DNA of 42,920 bases, taken from positions 1-42,920 of the forward strand of contig JAHRAH010000133.1 of assembly GCA_020027345.1 (NCBI GenBank), read 5' to 3'. Origin of the DNA: Gammaproteobacteria bacterium (GTDB lineage: Bacteria; Pseudomonadota; Gammaproteobacteria; Tethybacterales; Persebacteraceae). A program made the position numbers and the translations under genes. Positions 1-8,053 of the stretch are shown in pieces (within the stretch, counting starts at the first letter, position 1; each line of letters begins with the position of its first letter). The notes below the pieces were generated by a model, which did not search any database, was not told the DNA's origin, and saw only the letters and a program-made list of their open reading frames with translations.

Positions 1-79
1 GGGTTAATTTGTTTAAGAAGAAAACTCTCCCCGTTGCAACGGAAACTCCCCCCGTCTTTGATGAGGAGAAAATTGTTTA

Positions 80-116
80 CCCCCCCCCATCTTTGATGGG
101 GGGGGCGGGGGGGGGG
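80..116. repeat. Poly-C/poly-G palindromic repeat, copy 1
   Basis: Nine C, then ATC TTT GAT, then eight G, one C and ten G. The arms C8-ATC and GAT-G8 form a perfect 11-bp stem around TTT. A near-identical copy lies at 8138-8174 inside the dnaG 3' end, so this is a dispersed element, not chance sequence. It lies just downstream of the oxygenase stop and could act as a transcription-stopping hairpin, but no U tract follows on either strand. Bases 1-79 hold no gene that I can recognise. Confidence 0.75.
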
Positions 117-132
117 CAAACCGCAACCGTTG

Positions 133-1416
133 TCATTCCCGCGCCTCCGGTTGCGCTTGCGCCGCGCTTTTGCGGGGGGGATCTTCGTCGCCGCGGGGGA
201 CGCGGCGGATTCCTGTCATGTTGTCAATTACCATTTGCTGAAAGCGGTGCACCGGTTCCTCAAAATGATAACACAACCGCCCGCCCGGATACGCCGCCAG
301 CGAAACGCCGCGCTGCACTTTTTCGCATATTGCGACATCCTCCAAATTAACCTCGTTCCAGAAATCGGCGACTTCCGCAATGTCCTTTTCCGTGGCGTCG
401 CCGGCGCATTCCGGATGCGCGATAAGCCATGCGTTTTCCACCGTCCGCCCCGGCGCAATCGCGCTCGCGACGATGACAAAAGCGTGGCTCGGCATCACAA
501 AATAAATCAGATTCGGAAACACCCCGAAGAAATACCCGCTCACTTTTTCCTCGTCGGAAAGCCCCGGCAGCGCGCGCATGCTCAGCCAGCCGGCGTCGTC
601 GGTCGCGGTCACCGGCGATGTGCATATTCCGCAATACATTCCGCGCCCCTGCCAGCGGCGGTGGTCGCTCACGCGCGAAGTTTTCGCAAGGCGCGGATGC
701 ACCCACGGCAGATGATAATATTCCACCGCATTTTCAAAAAGCAGTTTCCAGTTGCAGCGAATGTCGTAATCGCGCCGCGCAAGCGGCAGCCATTCCTGCA
801 AACGGTAACGCGCAAGGCGCGAAGGCAAATCGCCGACGACATCCGCAAGCGGCGGCGCGCTTTCGTCCAAACACAAAAAAAGCATACCGCCCCAGACATC
901 GGCGCGCGCCGGCAGCAAGCCGTAATCCTTGCGGTCAAAACCGGAAAGATGCGACATATCGTGCATTTGTATCGCGCGGCGGTTTGCGCCTTTGTCAAAA
1001 AGCGGGGTGCCGATGCATTCGCCGCGCAAGTTGTAACCCCAGCCGTGATAGGGGCAGACAATGCGTTTTTGCCCGCGCGCATTTTCCTCGCAAAGCCGCG
1101 TCCCGCGGTGGCGGCAGACATTATGGAACGCGCGCAGTTCGCCGTCGTCCCCGCGCGCGACGATGAGCGACTGCCCCGCGACTTCCGCCAGCGCAATGTC
1201 CCCCGCATTGGCGACCGTTTGCGCCGGCATCGCCGCCACCCAGTTGCGCGCGAATATTTGTTTTTGTTCGGCAAGAAAGAAGTCCCCGTCGCGGTAAGCG
1301 TCCGGCGTAAGCGAAAGCGCCTCCTCCACATTCTTGCGGCTGGCGGAATAAGTTTCCTCCCGCAAAAACCGCGCGCCGCCGCCGCCGTTGTCGTTGCCGT
1401 AACCGTTGCCTTTCAC
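133..1416 (-). CDS. Rieske non-heme iron oxygenase, alpha subunit (carnitine/glycine-betaine monooxygenase-like)
   Basis: A 427-residue cytoplasmic oxygenase that would hydroxylate or demethylate a small substrate with electrons from a separate reductase. The Rieske [2Fe-2S] ligands are C101, H103, C121 and H124. The mononuclear iron site reads E232-Y-Y-H235-x4-H240, with D360 as the likely third ligand. Glu at the bridging position (232) is the type known for carnitine and trimethylammonium oxygenases such as CntA and GbcA; most ring-hydroxylating enzymes have Asp there. No ATG fits the start. The GTG at 1416 has no usable Shine-Dalgarno but lies 6 bases after an extended -10, suggesting leaderless translation. 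The N-terminus is Asn/Gly-rich (residues 4-14). The gene diverges from the TRAP operon. No reductase gene is visible in the window. The family call is firm; the substrate is inferred. Confidence 0.9.
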   Translation of the reverse strand: MKGNGYGNDNGGGGARFLREETYSASRKNVEEALSLTPDAYRDGDFFLAEQKQIFARNWVAAMPAQTVANAGDIALAEVAGQSLIVARGDDGELRAFHNVCRHRGTRLCEENARGQKRIVCPYHGWGYNLRGECIGTPLFDKGANRRAIQMHDMSHLSGFDRKDYGLLPARADVWGGMLFLCLDESAPPLADVVGDLPSRLARYRLQEWLPLARRDYDIRCNWKLLFENAVEYYHLPWVHPRLAKTSRVSDHRRWQGRGMYCGICTSPVTATDDAGWLSMRALPGLSDEEKVSGYFFGVFPNLIYFVMPSHAFVIVASAIAPGRTVENAWLIAHPECAGDATEKDIAEVADFWNEVNLEDVAICEKVQRGVSLAAYPGGRLCYHFEEPVHRFQQMVIDNMTGIRRVPRGDEDPPRKSAAQAQPEARE

Positions 1417-1422
1417 ACTCCG

Positions 1423-1431
1423 ATTATCGCA
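1423..1431 (-). promoter_or_regulatory. Extended -10 promoter of the Rieske oxygenase gene
   Basis: On the minus strand TGC-GATAAT ends 6 bases before the GTG start at 1416, so the predicted +1 falls on the start codon and the mRNA would be leaderless. There is no good -35 (GGTAAC at 17-bp spacing). The upstream side overlaps the inverted repeat at 1439-1477. Confidence 0.55.
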
Positions 1432-1438
1432 TATCCCC

Positions 1439-1477
1439 CGCCCTCGTTACCCGCGCCGGGGTGCGGAAACGAGGGCG
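1439..1477. promoter_or_regulatory. Inverted repeat between divergent promoters, candidate operator
   Basis: A perfect 10-bp inverted repeat (CGCCCTCGTT at 1439-1448, AACGAGGGCG at 1468-1477) with a 19-base spacer. It ends 3 bases before the -35 box of the TRAP promoter and covers the -35 region of the oppositely directed oxygenase promoter. One bound regulator could therefore control both transcripts. No regulator gene is visible nearby. It could instead be another dispersed palindrome. Confidence 0.45.
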
Positions 1478-1480
1478 CAG

Positions 1481-1509
1481 TTGACAGGCGGGGGATCTTG
1501 TGCTAATTT
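1481..1509 (+). promoter_or_regulatory. Sigma-70 promoter of the TRAP transporter operon
   Basis: A consensus -35 box TTGACA (1481-1486), a 17-base spacer and TAATTT (1504-1509) preceded by TGC, an extended -10. The predicted start lies near 1516, giving a leader of about 40 bases that ends in a good Shine-Dalgarno, AGGAG at 1543-1547, 7 bases before the dctP ATG. Confidence 0.75.
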
Positions 1510-1554
1510 GGGGCGGGACCGGGGCGGACGCCCCGGCAAAGCAGGAGAAGAGCG

Positions 1555-2613
1555 ATGAACAAACCGAACAGCAGGCGGAGTTTTTTGAAAAAGACGGCGG
1601 CCGCCGCCGTTGGCGCAAGCGCCGTCGCCGCCCCGGCGGTGGCGCGCGCGCAAAGCCCGATTAAGTGGCGGCTGCAAACTTACGCGGGTCCCGCGCTCGC
1701 CGAGCATGTCATCAAGCCGTCCATAGAGGCGTTCAACAAGGTCGCCCGCGGCGAGATGGAAATTGAATTGTATTTCGCCGACCAACTGGTTCCCACCGGC
1801 GAGCTCTTCCGCGCGATGCAGCGCGGCACCGTGGACGCCGTGCAAAGCGACGACGATTCCATCGCCGCGCCGGTGGACATTTCCGTTTTCGGCGGATACT
1901 TTCCCTTCGCCACGCGGTACAGTTTGGATGTCCCCGTGCTCTTCAACCAGTACGGCCTGCGCGAAATATGGGAGGAAGCGTACGGCGAAGTGGAAGGCGT
2001 TACATGGCTCAGCGCCGGCGCGTGGGACCCCTGCCACTTCGCGACGAAGGAACCGATTCGCCGCCTTGCCGATTTGAAAGGCAAGCGCGTTTTTACTTTC
2101 CCGACTGCGGGGAGGTTTCTTTCGCGCTTTGGCGTCGTGCCGGTAACTTTGCCGTGGGAGGACATTGAAGTCGCCGTGCAGACCGGCGAACTGGACGGCA
2201 TCGCGTGGTCGGGCATCACCGAGGATTACACCGTCGGCTGGGCGAATGTTACCGATTACTTTCTCACCAACAACATTTCCGGCGCGTGGTGCGGCTCGTA
2301 TTTCGCCAACACCGAAAAATGGGAGGCGCTGCCGGAACATTTGCGGGAGTTGTTCCGGCTGTGCATGGACAGTTCGCATTACTACCGCCAGCATTGGTAC
2401 TGGGGCGGCGAGGCGGAACTGCGCGTGCGCGGAAAGGAAATGAAACTGACATCCATTCCCGACGAGGAATGGGCGCAAGTGGAAGCGGAAGCGCTTAAGT
2501 TCTGGGACGAAATCGCCGCCGTCAGCGAGCGCACCGCGCGCGTCATAGACATATTCAAGAAATACGCGGCGACCATGGAAAAAGCGGGGCGCCCCTACCG
2601 TTATACCCGCTGA
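1555..2613 (+). CDS. dctP: TRAP transporter solute-binding protein (DctP family)
   Basis: A 352-residue periplasmic binding protein that delivers a solute to the DctQM membrane partner. The N-terminus is a Tat signal (SRRSFLKK at residues 6-13, then an Ala-rich stretch ending AxA near residue 32), so export after folding is likely. The body has the family pattern, including a segment beginning DLKG followed by LPWEDIEVAVQTGELDG. In most DctP proteins an Arg follows DLKGxKI and holds the substrate carboxylate; here the aligned residue is Phe (DLKGKRVFTF), so the ligand may not be a simple organic acid. The nearest subgroup by eye is the Tat-exported TakP-like proteins. The start is supported by AGGAG 7 bases upstream. 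First gene of dctP-dctQ-dctM. Confidence 0.9.
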   Translation: MNKPNSRRSFLKKTAAAAVGASAVAAPAVARAQSPIKWRLQTYAGPALAEHVIKPSIEAFNKVARGEMEIELYFADQLVPTGELFRAMQRGTVDAVQSDDDSIAAPVDISVFGGYFPFATRYSLDVPVLFNQYGLREIWEEAYGEVEGVTWLSAGAWDPCHFATKEPIRRLADLKGKRVFTFPTAGRFLSRFGVVPVTLPWEDIEVAVQTGELDGIAWSGITEDYTVGWANVTDYFLTNNISGAWCGSYFANTEKWEALPEHLRELFRLCMDSSHYYRQHWYWGGEAELRVRGKEMKLTSIPDEEWAQVEAEALKFWDEIAAVSERTARVIDIFKKYAATMEKAGRPYRYTR

Positions 2614-2728
2614 CGGCGGCAGCCCCGCGCCGCCGCATTCCGCGCCTGCGGGCGGCGGCGCGCTTGTTCGCGCGCTGCGGCTGTACGCGCGGAATGTTAC
2701 GGCGTTCAACCGCGCCGTCGGGCGCTTT

Positions 2729-3175
2729 GTGATGTGGGGGATATTCGCGATGATTGGCGTGCTTTTGTATTCGTCGCTAACAAAAGCGTTTTCCGTTCCG
2801 GCGCTTTGGACTTTGGAAACGGCGCAGTTTGCAATGGCCGCCTATTACCTTTTGGGCGGCGCGTATTCCATGCAGTTGCATTCGCATGTGCGAATGGATT
2901 TGCTTTACGGCGCGTGGACGCCGAAAAGAAAAGCGCTCGCCGACGCGCTGACGGCGTTTTTTCTGATTGCGTATTTGGTTTTTTTGCTTTACGGCGGAGC
3001 GTCCAGCGCCGAATACGCGCTGCGCTACGGCGAACGCAGTTATTCCTCGTGGGCGCCGCCGATGGCGCCGGTGAAAATAATAATGTGCGTTGGAATTTTT
3101 CTTATGCTTTTGCAGGCGTCCGCCGCGCTCGTGGAAGACGCGCTGCGGCTGGGAGGAGGCGGAGGTGAGTCATGA
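2729..3175 (+). CDS. dctQ: TRAP transporter small permease subunit (DctQ)
   Basis: The small four-helix membrane subunit that pairs with DctM. Hydrophobic segments are visible from residue 3 (IFAMIGVLLYSS), around 30-45, around 75-90 and around 112-130. The only ordinary start in frame is GTG 2729 (or ATG 2732), which puts helix 1 right at the N-terminus and gives 148 residues, a little short for the family. The frame stays open upstream to the dctP stop. The codons from about 2666 translate to a plausible DctQ N-terminus (RALRLYARNVTAFNRAVGRF) with no ATG, GTG or TTG, so a non-standard start (for example CTG 2675 or 2681) or an error is possible. It overlaps dctM by 11 bases. Confidence 0.85.
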   Translation: MMWGIFAMIGVLLYSSLTKAFSVPALWTLETAQFAMAAYYLLGGAYSMQLHSHVRMDLLYGAWTPKRKALADALTAFFLIAYLVFLLYGGASSAEYALRYGERSYSSWAPPMAPVKIIMCVGIFLMLLQASAALVEDALRLGGGGGES

Positions 3176-4490
3176 ACTGATCGCCGTTTTGATGTTTTCC
3201 TCCATGATGCTGATGCTGCTGACGGGGCAGCGCGTTTTTGCGGCCATCGGCTTCACGGCTTCGGCTTCGGCTTTTTTTCTTTGGGGCGGCGGCGGCGCCG
3301 ACATTCCTTTCAGCGCCGCGATGAAACTGATGAAGTGGTACCCGCTGCTCACTCTGCCGCTTTTTATTTACATGGGCTATATGCTTTCCGAATCGGGAAT
3401 CGCCGAGGATTTGTACAATATGCTGCATGTTTGGACCGGCTCGCTCAAGGGCGGGCTGGCGGCGGGGACTATTCTTTTAATGGTCGTCATATCCGCGATG
3501 AACGGGCTGAGCGTCGCCGGAATGGCAATCGGCGCGAGCATCGCCCTGCCGGAATTGCTGCGGCGCGGCTACGACAAAAGAATGATAACCGGCGTCATAC
3601 AAGCCGGAAGTTCGCTCGGCATTCTGATACCGCCGAGCGTCGTGCTTGTCCTTTACGGAATGATAGCGCGCCAGCCCATCGGGCAGTTGTGGCTCGCCGG
3701 CGCCGTGCCGGGGCTGGCAATGGCGGGGCTTTTTATTTTGTATGTTACCGTGCGCTGCAAACTGCAGCCGCAGTTGGGCCCGCCGCTTCCCCGCGAAGAA
3801 CTCGCGCGCGCCGATTGGAAGGAAAAACTGCGCCTGCTGCGCGCCGGAATCGCGCCGCTGCTTATTTTCTTTTGCATGAGCGGATTGTTTTTTGCCGGTG
3901 TTACAAGTTTGGTGGAAAGTTCCGCCGTCGGCGCAACCGCCGCGACAGTCACGGCGCTCGTAAAAAAACGGCTGACGCGGCGCGTGCTGGAAGAAACGGC
4001 GCGCAAAACACTCGCAATCAGTTGCATGTTTATGTGGATTATTCTCGCCGCACTGTGCTTCGGCGCGGTCTTTGACGGACTCGGCGCGGTGAAGGCGATT
4101 GAGGGGTTTTTTCTGGAACGGCTCGGGCTGGGGCCCTGGGAAGTTTTGATTCTGATGCAGTTGTCGTTCATTCTGATGGGAATGTTTTTGGACGACACCG
4201 CGATGCTCGTCATCGTCGCGCCGCTGTATGTCCCGCTGGTAAAGGCGCTCGGCTTTGACCCGGTTTGGTACGGCGTGCTTTACACCATCACCTGCCAGAT
4301 TGCGTATATGACCCCGCCCTTCGGTTACAATCTTTTTCTGATGCGGGCGATGGCGCCGCCGGAAATCACATTGTCCGACATTTACCGCTCGGTGACCCCG
4401 TTTGTTTTTGTGATGCTCGCCGCGCTTGTCGTCGTTATGGTTTTCCCGCAAACGGCGCTTTGGCTGCCGGGGGTTGTCTACGGCAAATAA
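3165..4490 (+). CDS. dctM: TRAP transporter large permease subunit (DctM)
   Basis: The large inner-membrane subunit that moves the solute with a sodium or proton gradient; 441 residues, normal for the family, with about 12 hydrophobic segments. Family motifs include PLLTLPLFIYMGYMLSESGI near residue 60, GSSLGILIPPSVVLVLYG near residue 150 and a C-terminal ITCQIAYMTPPFGYNLF. The start is GTG 3165, placed by AGGAGG at 3154-3159 with a 5-base gap. It overlaps the dctQ end, indicating translational coupling. The frame is open upstream to 3090, but that part lies over dctQ and is not needed. Last gene of the transporter operon. Confidence 0.93.
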   Translation: MSHELIAVLMFSSMMLMLLTGQRVFAAIGFTASASAFFLWGGGGADIPFSAAMKLMKWYPLLTLPLFIYMGYMLSESGIAEDLYNMLHVWTGSLKGGLAAGTILLMVVISAMNGLSVAGMAIGASIALPELLRRGYDKRMITGVIQAGSSLGILIPPSVVLVLYGMIARQPIGQLWLAGAVPGLAMAGLFILYVTVRCKLQPQLGPPLPREELARADWKEKLRLLRAGIAPLLIFFCMSGLFFAGVTSLVESSAVGATAATVTALVKKRLTRRVLEETARKTLAISCMFMWIILAALCFGAVFDGLGAVKAIEGFFLERLGLGPWEVLILMQLSFILMGMFLDDTAMLVIVAPLYVPLVKALGFDPVWYGVLYTITCQIAYMTPPFGYNLFLMRAMAPPEITLSDIYRSVTPFVFVMLAALVVVMVFPQTALWLPGVVYGK

Positions 4491-4502
4491 CGGCGGCGAA
4501 TT

Positions 4503-4511
4503 TGATAAAAT
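4503..4511 (+). promoter_or_regulatory. Extended -10 promoter of the SMR gene
   Basis: TGA-TAAAAT, 13 bases after the dctM stop, with no clear -35. It predicts a leader of about 67 bases that contains the hairpin at 4533-4554. Confidence 0.45.
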
Positions 4512-4532
4512 GCGGGGCGGCGGCGGCCGGCA

Positions 4533-4554
4533 GAGCGGGCGTCCCCGCCCGCTC
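4533..4554 (+). other. Leader hairpin upstream of the SMR gene
   Basis: Perfect 9-bp stem (GAGCGGGCG / CGCCCGCTC) with a 4-base loop (TCCC), followed by an A-rich stretch and the Shine-Dalgarno GGAG at 4574-4577. It could terminate dctM transcription weakly or attenuate the SMR gene. The loop is not ACGR and there is only one hairpin, so it does not look like a guanidine-II riboswitch. Confidence 0.4.
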
Positions 4555-4584
4555 AAACTAAAAATCAGCAAACGGAGCAAACAA

Positions 4585-4917
4585 ATGAAATACTGGGGCT
4601 TTCTTGTCGTCGCCATTATTGCGGAAGTCGTCGGCACTTCGGCGCTTAAGCAGAGCGACGGGTTTACCAAACTGGCGCCTTCGCTGCTGGTCGTCGCAAG
4701 TTTTGCGCTGACATTTTATTTTCTGTCGCTTGCGATTAAAGTGATTCCGCTCGGCGTCGCCTACGCCGTCTGGGCGGGGCTGGGCATCGTTCTCATTTCG
4801 CTGATAGGATGGCTGTGGTTCGGGCAAAAACTCGGGCTCGCCTCCATCGGGGGGATAGCGTTCATCGTCGCGGGGGTGGTTATTTTGCAACTGTACACCA
4901 AAACTCCGGGCGTTTGA
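4585..4917 (+). CDS. Small multidrug resistance (SMR) exporter, EmrE/Qac type
   Basis: A 110-residue, four-helix inner-membrane antiporter, the same length as E. coli EmrE. It carries the essential membrane glutamate at exactly position 14 (IIAEVVGTSALK) and the YAVWAGLGIVLISLIGW segment matching the YAIWSGVG/W63 region of EmrE. Known family members work as dual-topology dimers that export cationic compounds in exchange for protons. The GTSALK pattern favours the Qac/EmrE branch over the SugE/Gdx guanidinium branch. The start is ATG 4585 with GGAG 7 bases upstream. Substrates could include osmoprotectant-like quaternary amines, as known for some members, which would fit the neighbouring oxygenase; that link is inferred. 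Confidence 0.93.
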   Translation: MKYWGFLVVAIIAEVVGTSALKQSDGFTKLAPSLLVVASFALTFYFLSLAIKVIPLGVAYAVWAGLGIVLISLIGWLWFGQKLGLASIGGIAFIVAGVVILQLYTKTPGV

Positions 4918-4923
4918 TATAAT
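4915..4923 (+). promoter_or_regulatory. Extended -10 promoter of mcl-mtkA-mtkB, overlapping the SMR stop codon
   Basis: TGA-TATAAT. The TGA is the SMR stop codon and also supplies the TG of the extended -10; TATAAT is a perfect consensus. No good -35 at 17 bp. The leader to GTG 5016 would be about 86 bases. The same nonamer occurs at the stop of the giant gene (24043-24051). Confidence 0.6.
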
Positions 4924-5015
4924 CCGCGCGCTTTGTATTCTCCTTCTTTTATGAGCGTTTTCGCGCGCGGCGAAAAAATGTTTCGGCGCGCTTGCCCGCG
5001 CGGCGGGCGGCGGCT

Positions 5016-5978
5016 GTGAGCCACACGCAATATCCGGGCGGGCGGCGGCGGATTCAGCGCAGCGAATTGGCCGTTCCCGGCTCCAACCCGGCGCTGTTTG
5101 CGAAGGCGGCGGCGAGCGCGGCTGATTATGTGTTTTTGGATTTGGAAGACGCCGTCGCCCCCGCCGACAAGGAAGCGGCGCGGGCGAATGTCATCGCCGC
5201 CCTGCGCGATACGGACTGGCGCGGGCGCGGCAAGACGGTTTCGGTGCGCATTAACGGCATTGACACTCCCTATATGTACCGCGATTTGATTGAAGTCGCG
5301 GAACAGGCGGGCGGGCGGCTGGACACGATTTTGATTCCCAAAGTCGGGGTGCCGGCGGATGTGTATCTCGCGGACGCGCTGCTGACGCAGATTGAATCGG
5401 CGAAGGGTTTTGCCGCCGGGAGCATCGGCTTGGAAGTTTTGATTGAGACCGCGCTGGGGATGGCGAATGTGGAAGCGATTGCCGCTTGCGGCGGGCGTTT
5501 GGAGGCGATGCATTTCGGCGTCGCCGATTATGCGGCGAGTTGCCGGGCGCGCACGACGGTGATTGGCGGGCTCAACCCCGATTATCCGGGCGACCAGTGG
5601 CATTCGGCTTTGTCGCGGATGCTCGCCGCCTGCCGCGCTTACGGCGTGCGCGCGATTGACGGTCCCTTTGGCGATTTTGGCGATGCGGACGGTTATATGC
5701 TTGCCGCCCGCCGCGCCGCCGCTCTCGGTTACGAGGGGAAGTGGGCGATTCATCCTTCGCAAATCGCGCTTGCAAACGAGGTGTTTTCGCCGCCGCCGGC
5801 CGAGGTGGAACGGGCGCGGCGCATTCTGCAAGCGCTGGAAGAAGCGGCGGAACAAGGGCGCGGCGCGGCGCAGTTGGACGGGCGAATGATAGACGCCGCA
5901 TCGGCGCGAATGGCGGAAAACATCGTCGCCGCCGACGACGCCATCGCAAAAAAACAAAGCGGCGGCGCGGACAAATGA
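5016..5978 (+). CDS. mcl: Malyl-CoA lyase (HpcH/HpaI-CitE family)
   Basis: Splits malyl-CoA into acetyl-CoA and glyoxylate (reversible); 320 residues, Mg-dependent, cytoplasmic. It closely follows methylotroph malyl-CoA lyase: [11 protein letters not shown] (15-25), LDLEDAVAP (41-49), [33 protein letters not shown] with E144, [19 protein letters not shown] and [10 protein letters not shown]. The start is taken as GTG 5016, which places the conserved RSELAVPG near residue 15 as in relatives; TTG 4992 upstream in frame adds only an Ala/Arg stretch. The stop overlaps the mtkA start by four bases (ATGA). Being next to both malate-CoA ligase subunits makes malyl-CoA lyase much more likely than citramalyl-CoA or citrate lyase beta. 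Confidence 0.92.
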   Translation: MSHTQYPGGRRRIQRSELAVPGSNPALFAKAAASAADYVFLDLEDAVAPADKEAARANVIAALRDTDWRGRGKTVSVRINGIDTPYMYRDLIEVAEQAGGRLDTILIPKVGVPADVYLADALLTQIESAKGFAAGSIGLEVLIETALGMANVEAIAACGGRLEAMHFGVADYAASCRARTTVIGGLNPDYPGDQWHSALSRMLAACRAYGVRAIDGPFGDFGDADGYMLAARRAAALGYEGKWAIHPSQIALANEVFSPPPAEVERARRILQALEEAAEQGRGAAQLDGRMIDAASARMAENIVAADDAIAKKQSGGADK

Positions 5979-7156
5979 ACATTCACGAATATCAGGCGAA
6001 GGCGCTGCTGGAAGAATACGGCGTTCCGGTGCCGGCGGGCGGGCTGGCGTACAGTCCCGAACAAGCGGCGTACCGCGCCAAAGAAATCGGCGGCGAGCGC
6101 TGGATTGTCAAGGCGCAAATTCATTCCGGCGCGCGCGGCAAGGCGGGCGGGGTGCGGCTTTGCGCCAGCGAGCGCGAAGTGTGGGAAGCCGCCAACGACT
6201 TGCTGGGGCGGCGGCTGGTCACGGCGCAAACCGCCCCGCGCGGCAAGGGCGTCTACCGGCTTTATGTGGAGCCGGCGGTCGCTTGCGCGCGGGAGTTGTA
6301 TATGTCCATGGTGCTGGACCGCGCCTCCGAGCGGATTGTGCTGGCGATGTCGGCGGAGGGCGGCGCGGAAATAGAGGATTTGATTAAGCAAAACCCCGCC
6401 GCCGTGGTGAGGGTTATCATAGACCCGGCGGTCGGCATTTTGGCTTTTCAGGCGCGGGAGGCCGCTTTTGCCTGCGGGCTGGATGCGGCGTTAATTTCGC
6501 AGGCCGAGCATATTTTGCTCGCCGCCTACCGGTTGTTTCGCGACCGCGACGCCACTTTGCTGGAAACAAATCCGCTGGTCGTAACCGAAGACGGACGGCT
6601 GCTGGCGCTGGACGCCAAAATGACTTTTGACGACAACGCGCTTTTTCGCCATCAGAAAATATCCGAACTGCGCGACAAATCACAGGAAGACCCGCGCGAA
6701 ATGGGCGCCGTCGACCGCGGGCTCAGCTATGTCGGGCTGGAAGGCGACATCGGCTGCATCGTCAACGGCGCCGGACTGGCGATGGCGACGATGGACATTA
6801 TCAAGTTGTGCGGCGGCGAGCCGGCGAATTTTTTGGACATCGGCGGCGGCGCCTCGCCCGAAAGAGTCGCCAAAGCGTTTCGGCTGGTGCTCGCCGACGA
6901 GCGGGTGCGGGTGATACTGGTGAATATTTTCGCCGGCATCAACCGCTGCGACTGGGTGGCGGAAGGCGTGGTAAAAGCGATGAGCGAACTGGATGTCGGC
7001 GTGCCGGTTGTCGTGCGCCTCTCCGGGACAAACGCCGAAAAAGGCGCGCAAATATTGAAGGAAAGCGGCGTAAAAGTAACCGTCGCCTCCACGCTTGCGG
7101 AAGCCGGCGAAAAAGCCGCAGACGCCGCGCGGCAAAAAACGCCCGCGGAGAATTGA
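5975..7156 (+). CDS. mtkA: Malate-CoA ligase (malate thiokinase) beta subunit
   Basis: The ATP-grasp subunit (393 residues) of the enzyme that makes malyl-CoA from malate, CoA and ATP. Residues 1-25 ([20 protein letters not shown]) and [17 protein letters not shown] show the ATP-grasp fold of the SucC family. [20 protein letters not shown] and DDNALFRH match methylotroph MtkA. The C-terminal CoA-ligase domain carries [24 protein letters not shown] and [16 protein letters not shown]. SucC is its close paralogue, but the adjacent mcl and overall resemblance favour malate. ATG 5975 overlaps the mcl stop, and one base separates it from mtkB, so the three genes are translationally coupled. Confidence 0.9.
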   Translation: MNIHEYQAKALLEEYGVPVPAGGLAYSPEQAAYRAKEIGGERWIVKAQIHSGARGKAGGVRLCASEREVWEAANDLLGRRLVTAQTAPRGKGVYRLYVEPAVACARELYMSMVLDRASERIVLAMSAEGGAEIEDLIKQNPAAVVRVIIDPAVGILAFQAREAAFACGLDAALISQAEHILLAAYRLFRDRDATLLETNPLVVTEDGRLLALDAKMTFDDNALFRHQKISELRDKSQEDPREMGAVDRGLSYVGLEGDIGCIVNGAGLAMATMDIIKLCGGEPANFLDIGGGASPERVAKAFRLVLADERVRVILVNIFAGINRCDWVAEGVVKAMSELDVGVPVVVRLSGTNAEKGAQILKESGVKVTVASTLAEAGEKAADAARQKTPAEN

Positions 7157-7157
7157 A

Positions 7158-8036
7158 GTGAGCATCATCGTCGACGCAAACACCCGCATCGTGATTCAGG
7201 GAATCACCGGGCGGATGGCGACATTTCACGCCCGGGAAATGCGGGAGTACGGCGCCAATGTCGTCGCCGGCACCTCCCCCGGCAAGGGCGGCGGCGAACA
7301 CGCGGGAGTGCCGGTGTTCAACACCGTCAAGGACGCCGCCGCAAAAACCGGCGCCGACGCCGGCATTGTTTTCGTCCCCCCGCCCTTCGCCGCCGACGCT
7401 TTGATGGAAGCCGCAGACGCCGGCTTGCGCGTTTGCGTTTGCATTACCGACGGCATCCCGGCGCAGGATATGATGAAAGTCAAGCGGTATATGCGCACCA
7501 AGCGGGCGGAACGGCGAATGCTGCTTATCGGGCCAAACTGCGCCGGCGTCATCAGCCCCGGGCGCGCCCTGATGGGGATTATGCCCGGACACATTTACGC
7601 CCCCGGCCCGGTGGGGATTATCAGCCGCTCCGGCACGCTGGGCTACGAAGCGGCGTCGCAACTCAAAGCCGCGGGTATCGGCGTCAGCACCAGCGTCGGC
7701 ATCGGCGGCGACCCGATTAATGGCAGTTCGTTTAAGGACCATTTGCAGGCATTTGAACAGGACAAGGACACCGCGATGGTGCTGCTTATCGGCGAAATCG
7801 GCGGGCATCAGGAAGCGGAAGCCGCAAGGTTCGTCCGCGACCACATGCACAAAAAAGCCGCGGCGTACATCGCCGGGCTTTCGGCGCCCCGCGGCAGAAC
7901 AATGGGGCACGCCGGCGCCATCATCACCGCCTCCGGCGAATCGGCGGCGGAGAAAATTGAAATCATGCGCGAATGCAAAATACCGGTCATAGAGCGCCCC
8001 TCCGACTTCGCCCCCGCCATCGCCAAAATGCTCTAA
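7158..8036 (+). CDS. mtkB: Malate-CoA ligase alpha subunit
   Basis: The CoA-binding and phosphohistidine subunit (292 residues) that partners MtkA. Visible are the Rossmann CoA-binding start (IVIQGITGRMATFH), VAGTSPGKGG, PNCAGVISPG, the IISRSGTLGYEA motif, SVGIGGDPINGSSF and the active-site histidine at residue 251 (MGHAGAI). The start is GTG 7158 with GGAG at 7147-7150, 7 bases upstream. SucD is the closest paralogue; the assignment to malate rests on operon context. It ends 17 bases before the dnaG stop, and the two genes converge. Confidence 0.9.
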   Translation: MSIIVDANTRIVIQGITGRMATFHAREMREYGANVVAGTSPGKGGGEHAGVPVFNTVKDAAAKTGADAGIVFVPPPFAADALMEAADAGLRVCVCITDGIPAQDMMKVKRYMRTKRAERRMLLIGPNCAGVISPGRALMGIMPGHIYAPGPVGIISRSGTLGYEAASQLKAAGIGVSTSVGIGGDPINGSSFKDHLQAFEQDKDTAMVLLIGEIGGHQEAEAARFVRDHMHKKAAAYIAGLSAPRGRTMGHAGAIITASGESAAEKIEIMRECKIPVIERPSDFAPAIAKML

Positions 8037-8053
8037 TCCGCCGCCAAATTAAA

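Noticed and set aside
130-1506. A 458-codon plus-strand open frame over the Rieske oxygenase
   Set aside because: It is Arg/Ala-rich with no motif; the minus-strand frame has intact Rieske and iron ligands.
4491-4584. Guanidine riboswitch before the SMR gene
   Set aside because: Only one hairpin with a TCCC loop; the guanidine-II class needs two hairpins with ACGR loops, and the protein looks like EmrE rather than Gdx.
5975-8036. Succinyl-CoA synthetase (sucCD)
   Set aside because: The immediate coupling to malyl-CoA lyase and the DDNALFRH and NRCDWVAEG stretches match malate thiokinase. Activity on succinate cannot be fully excluded by reading.
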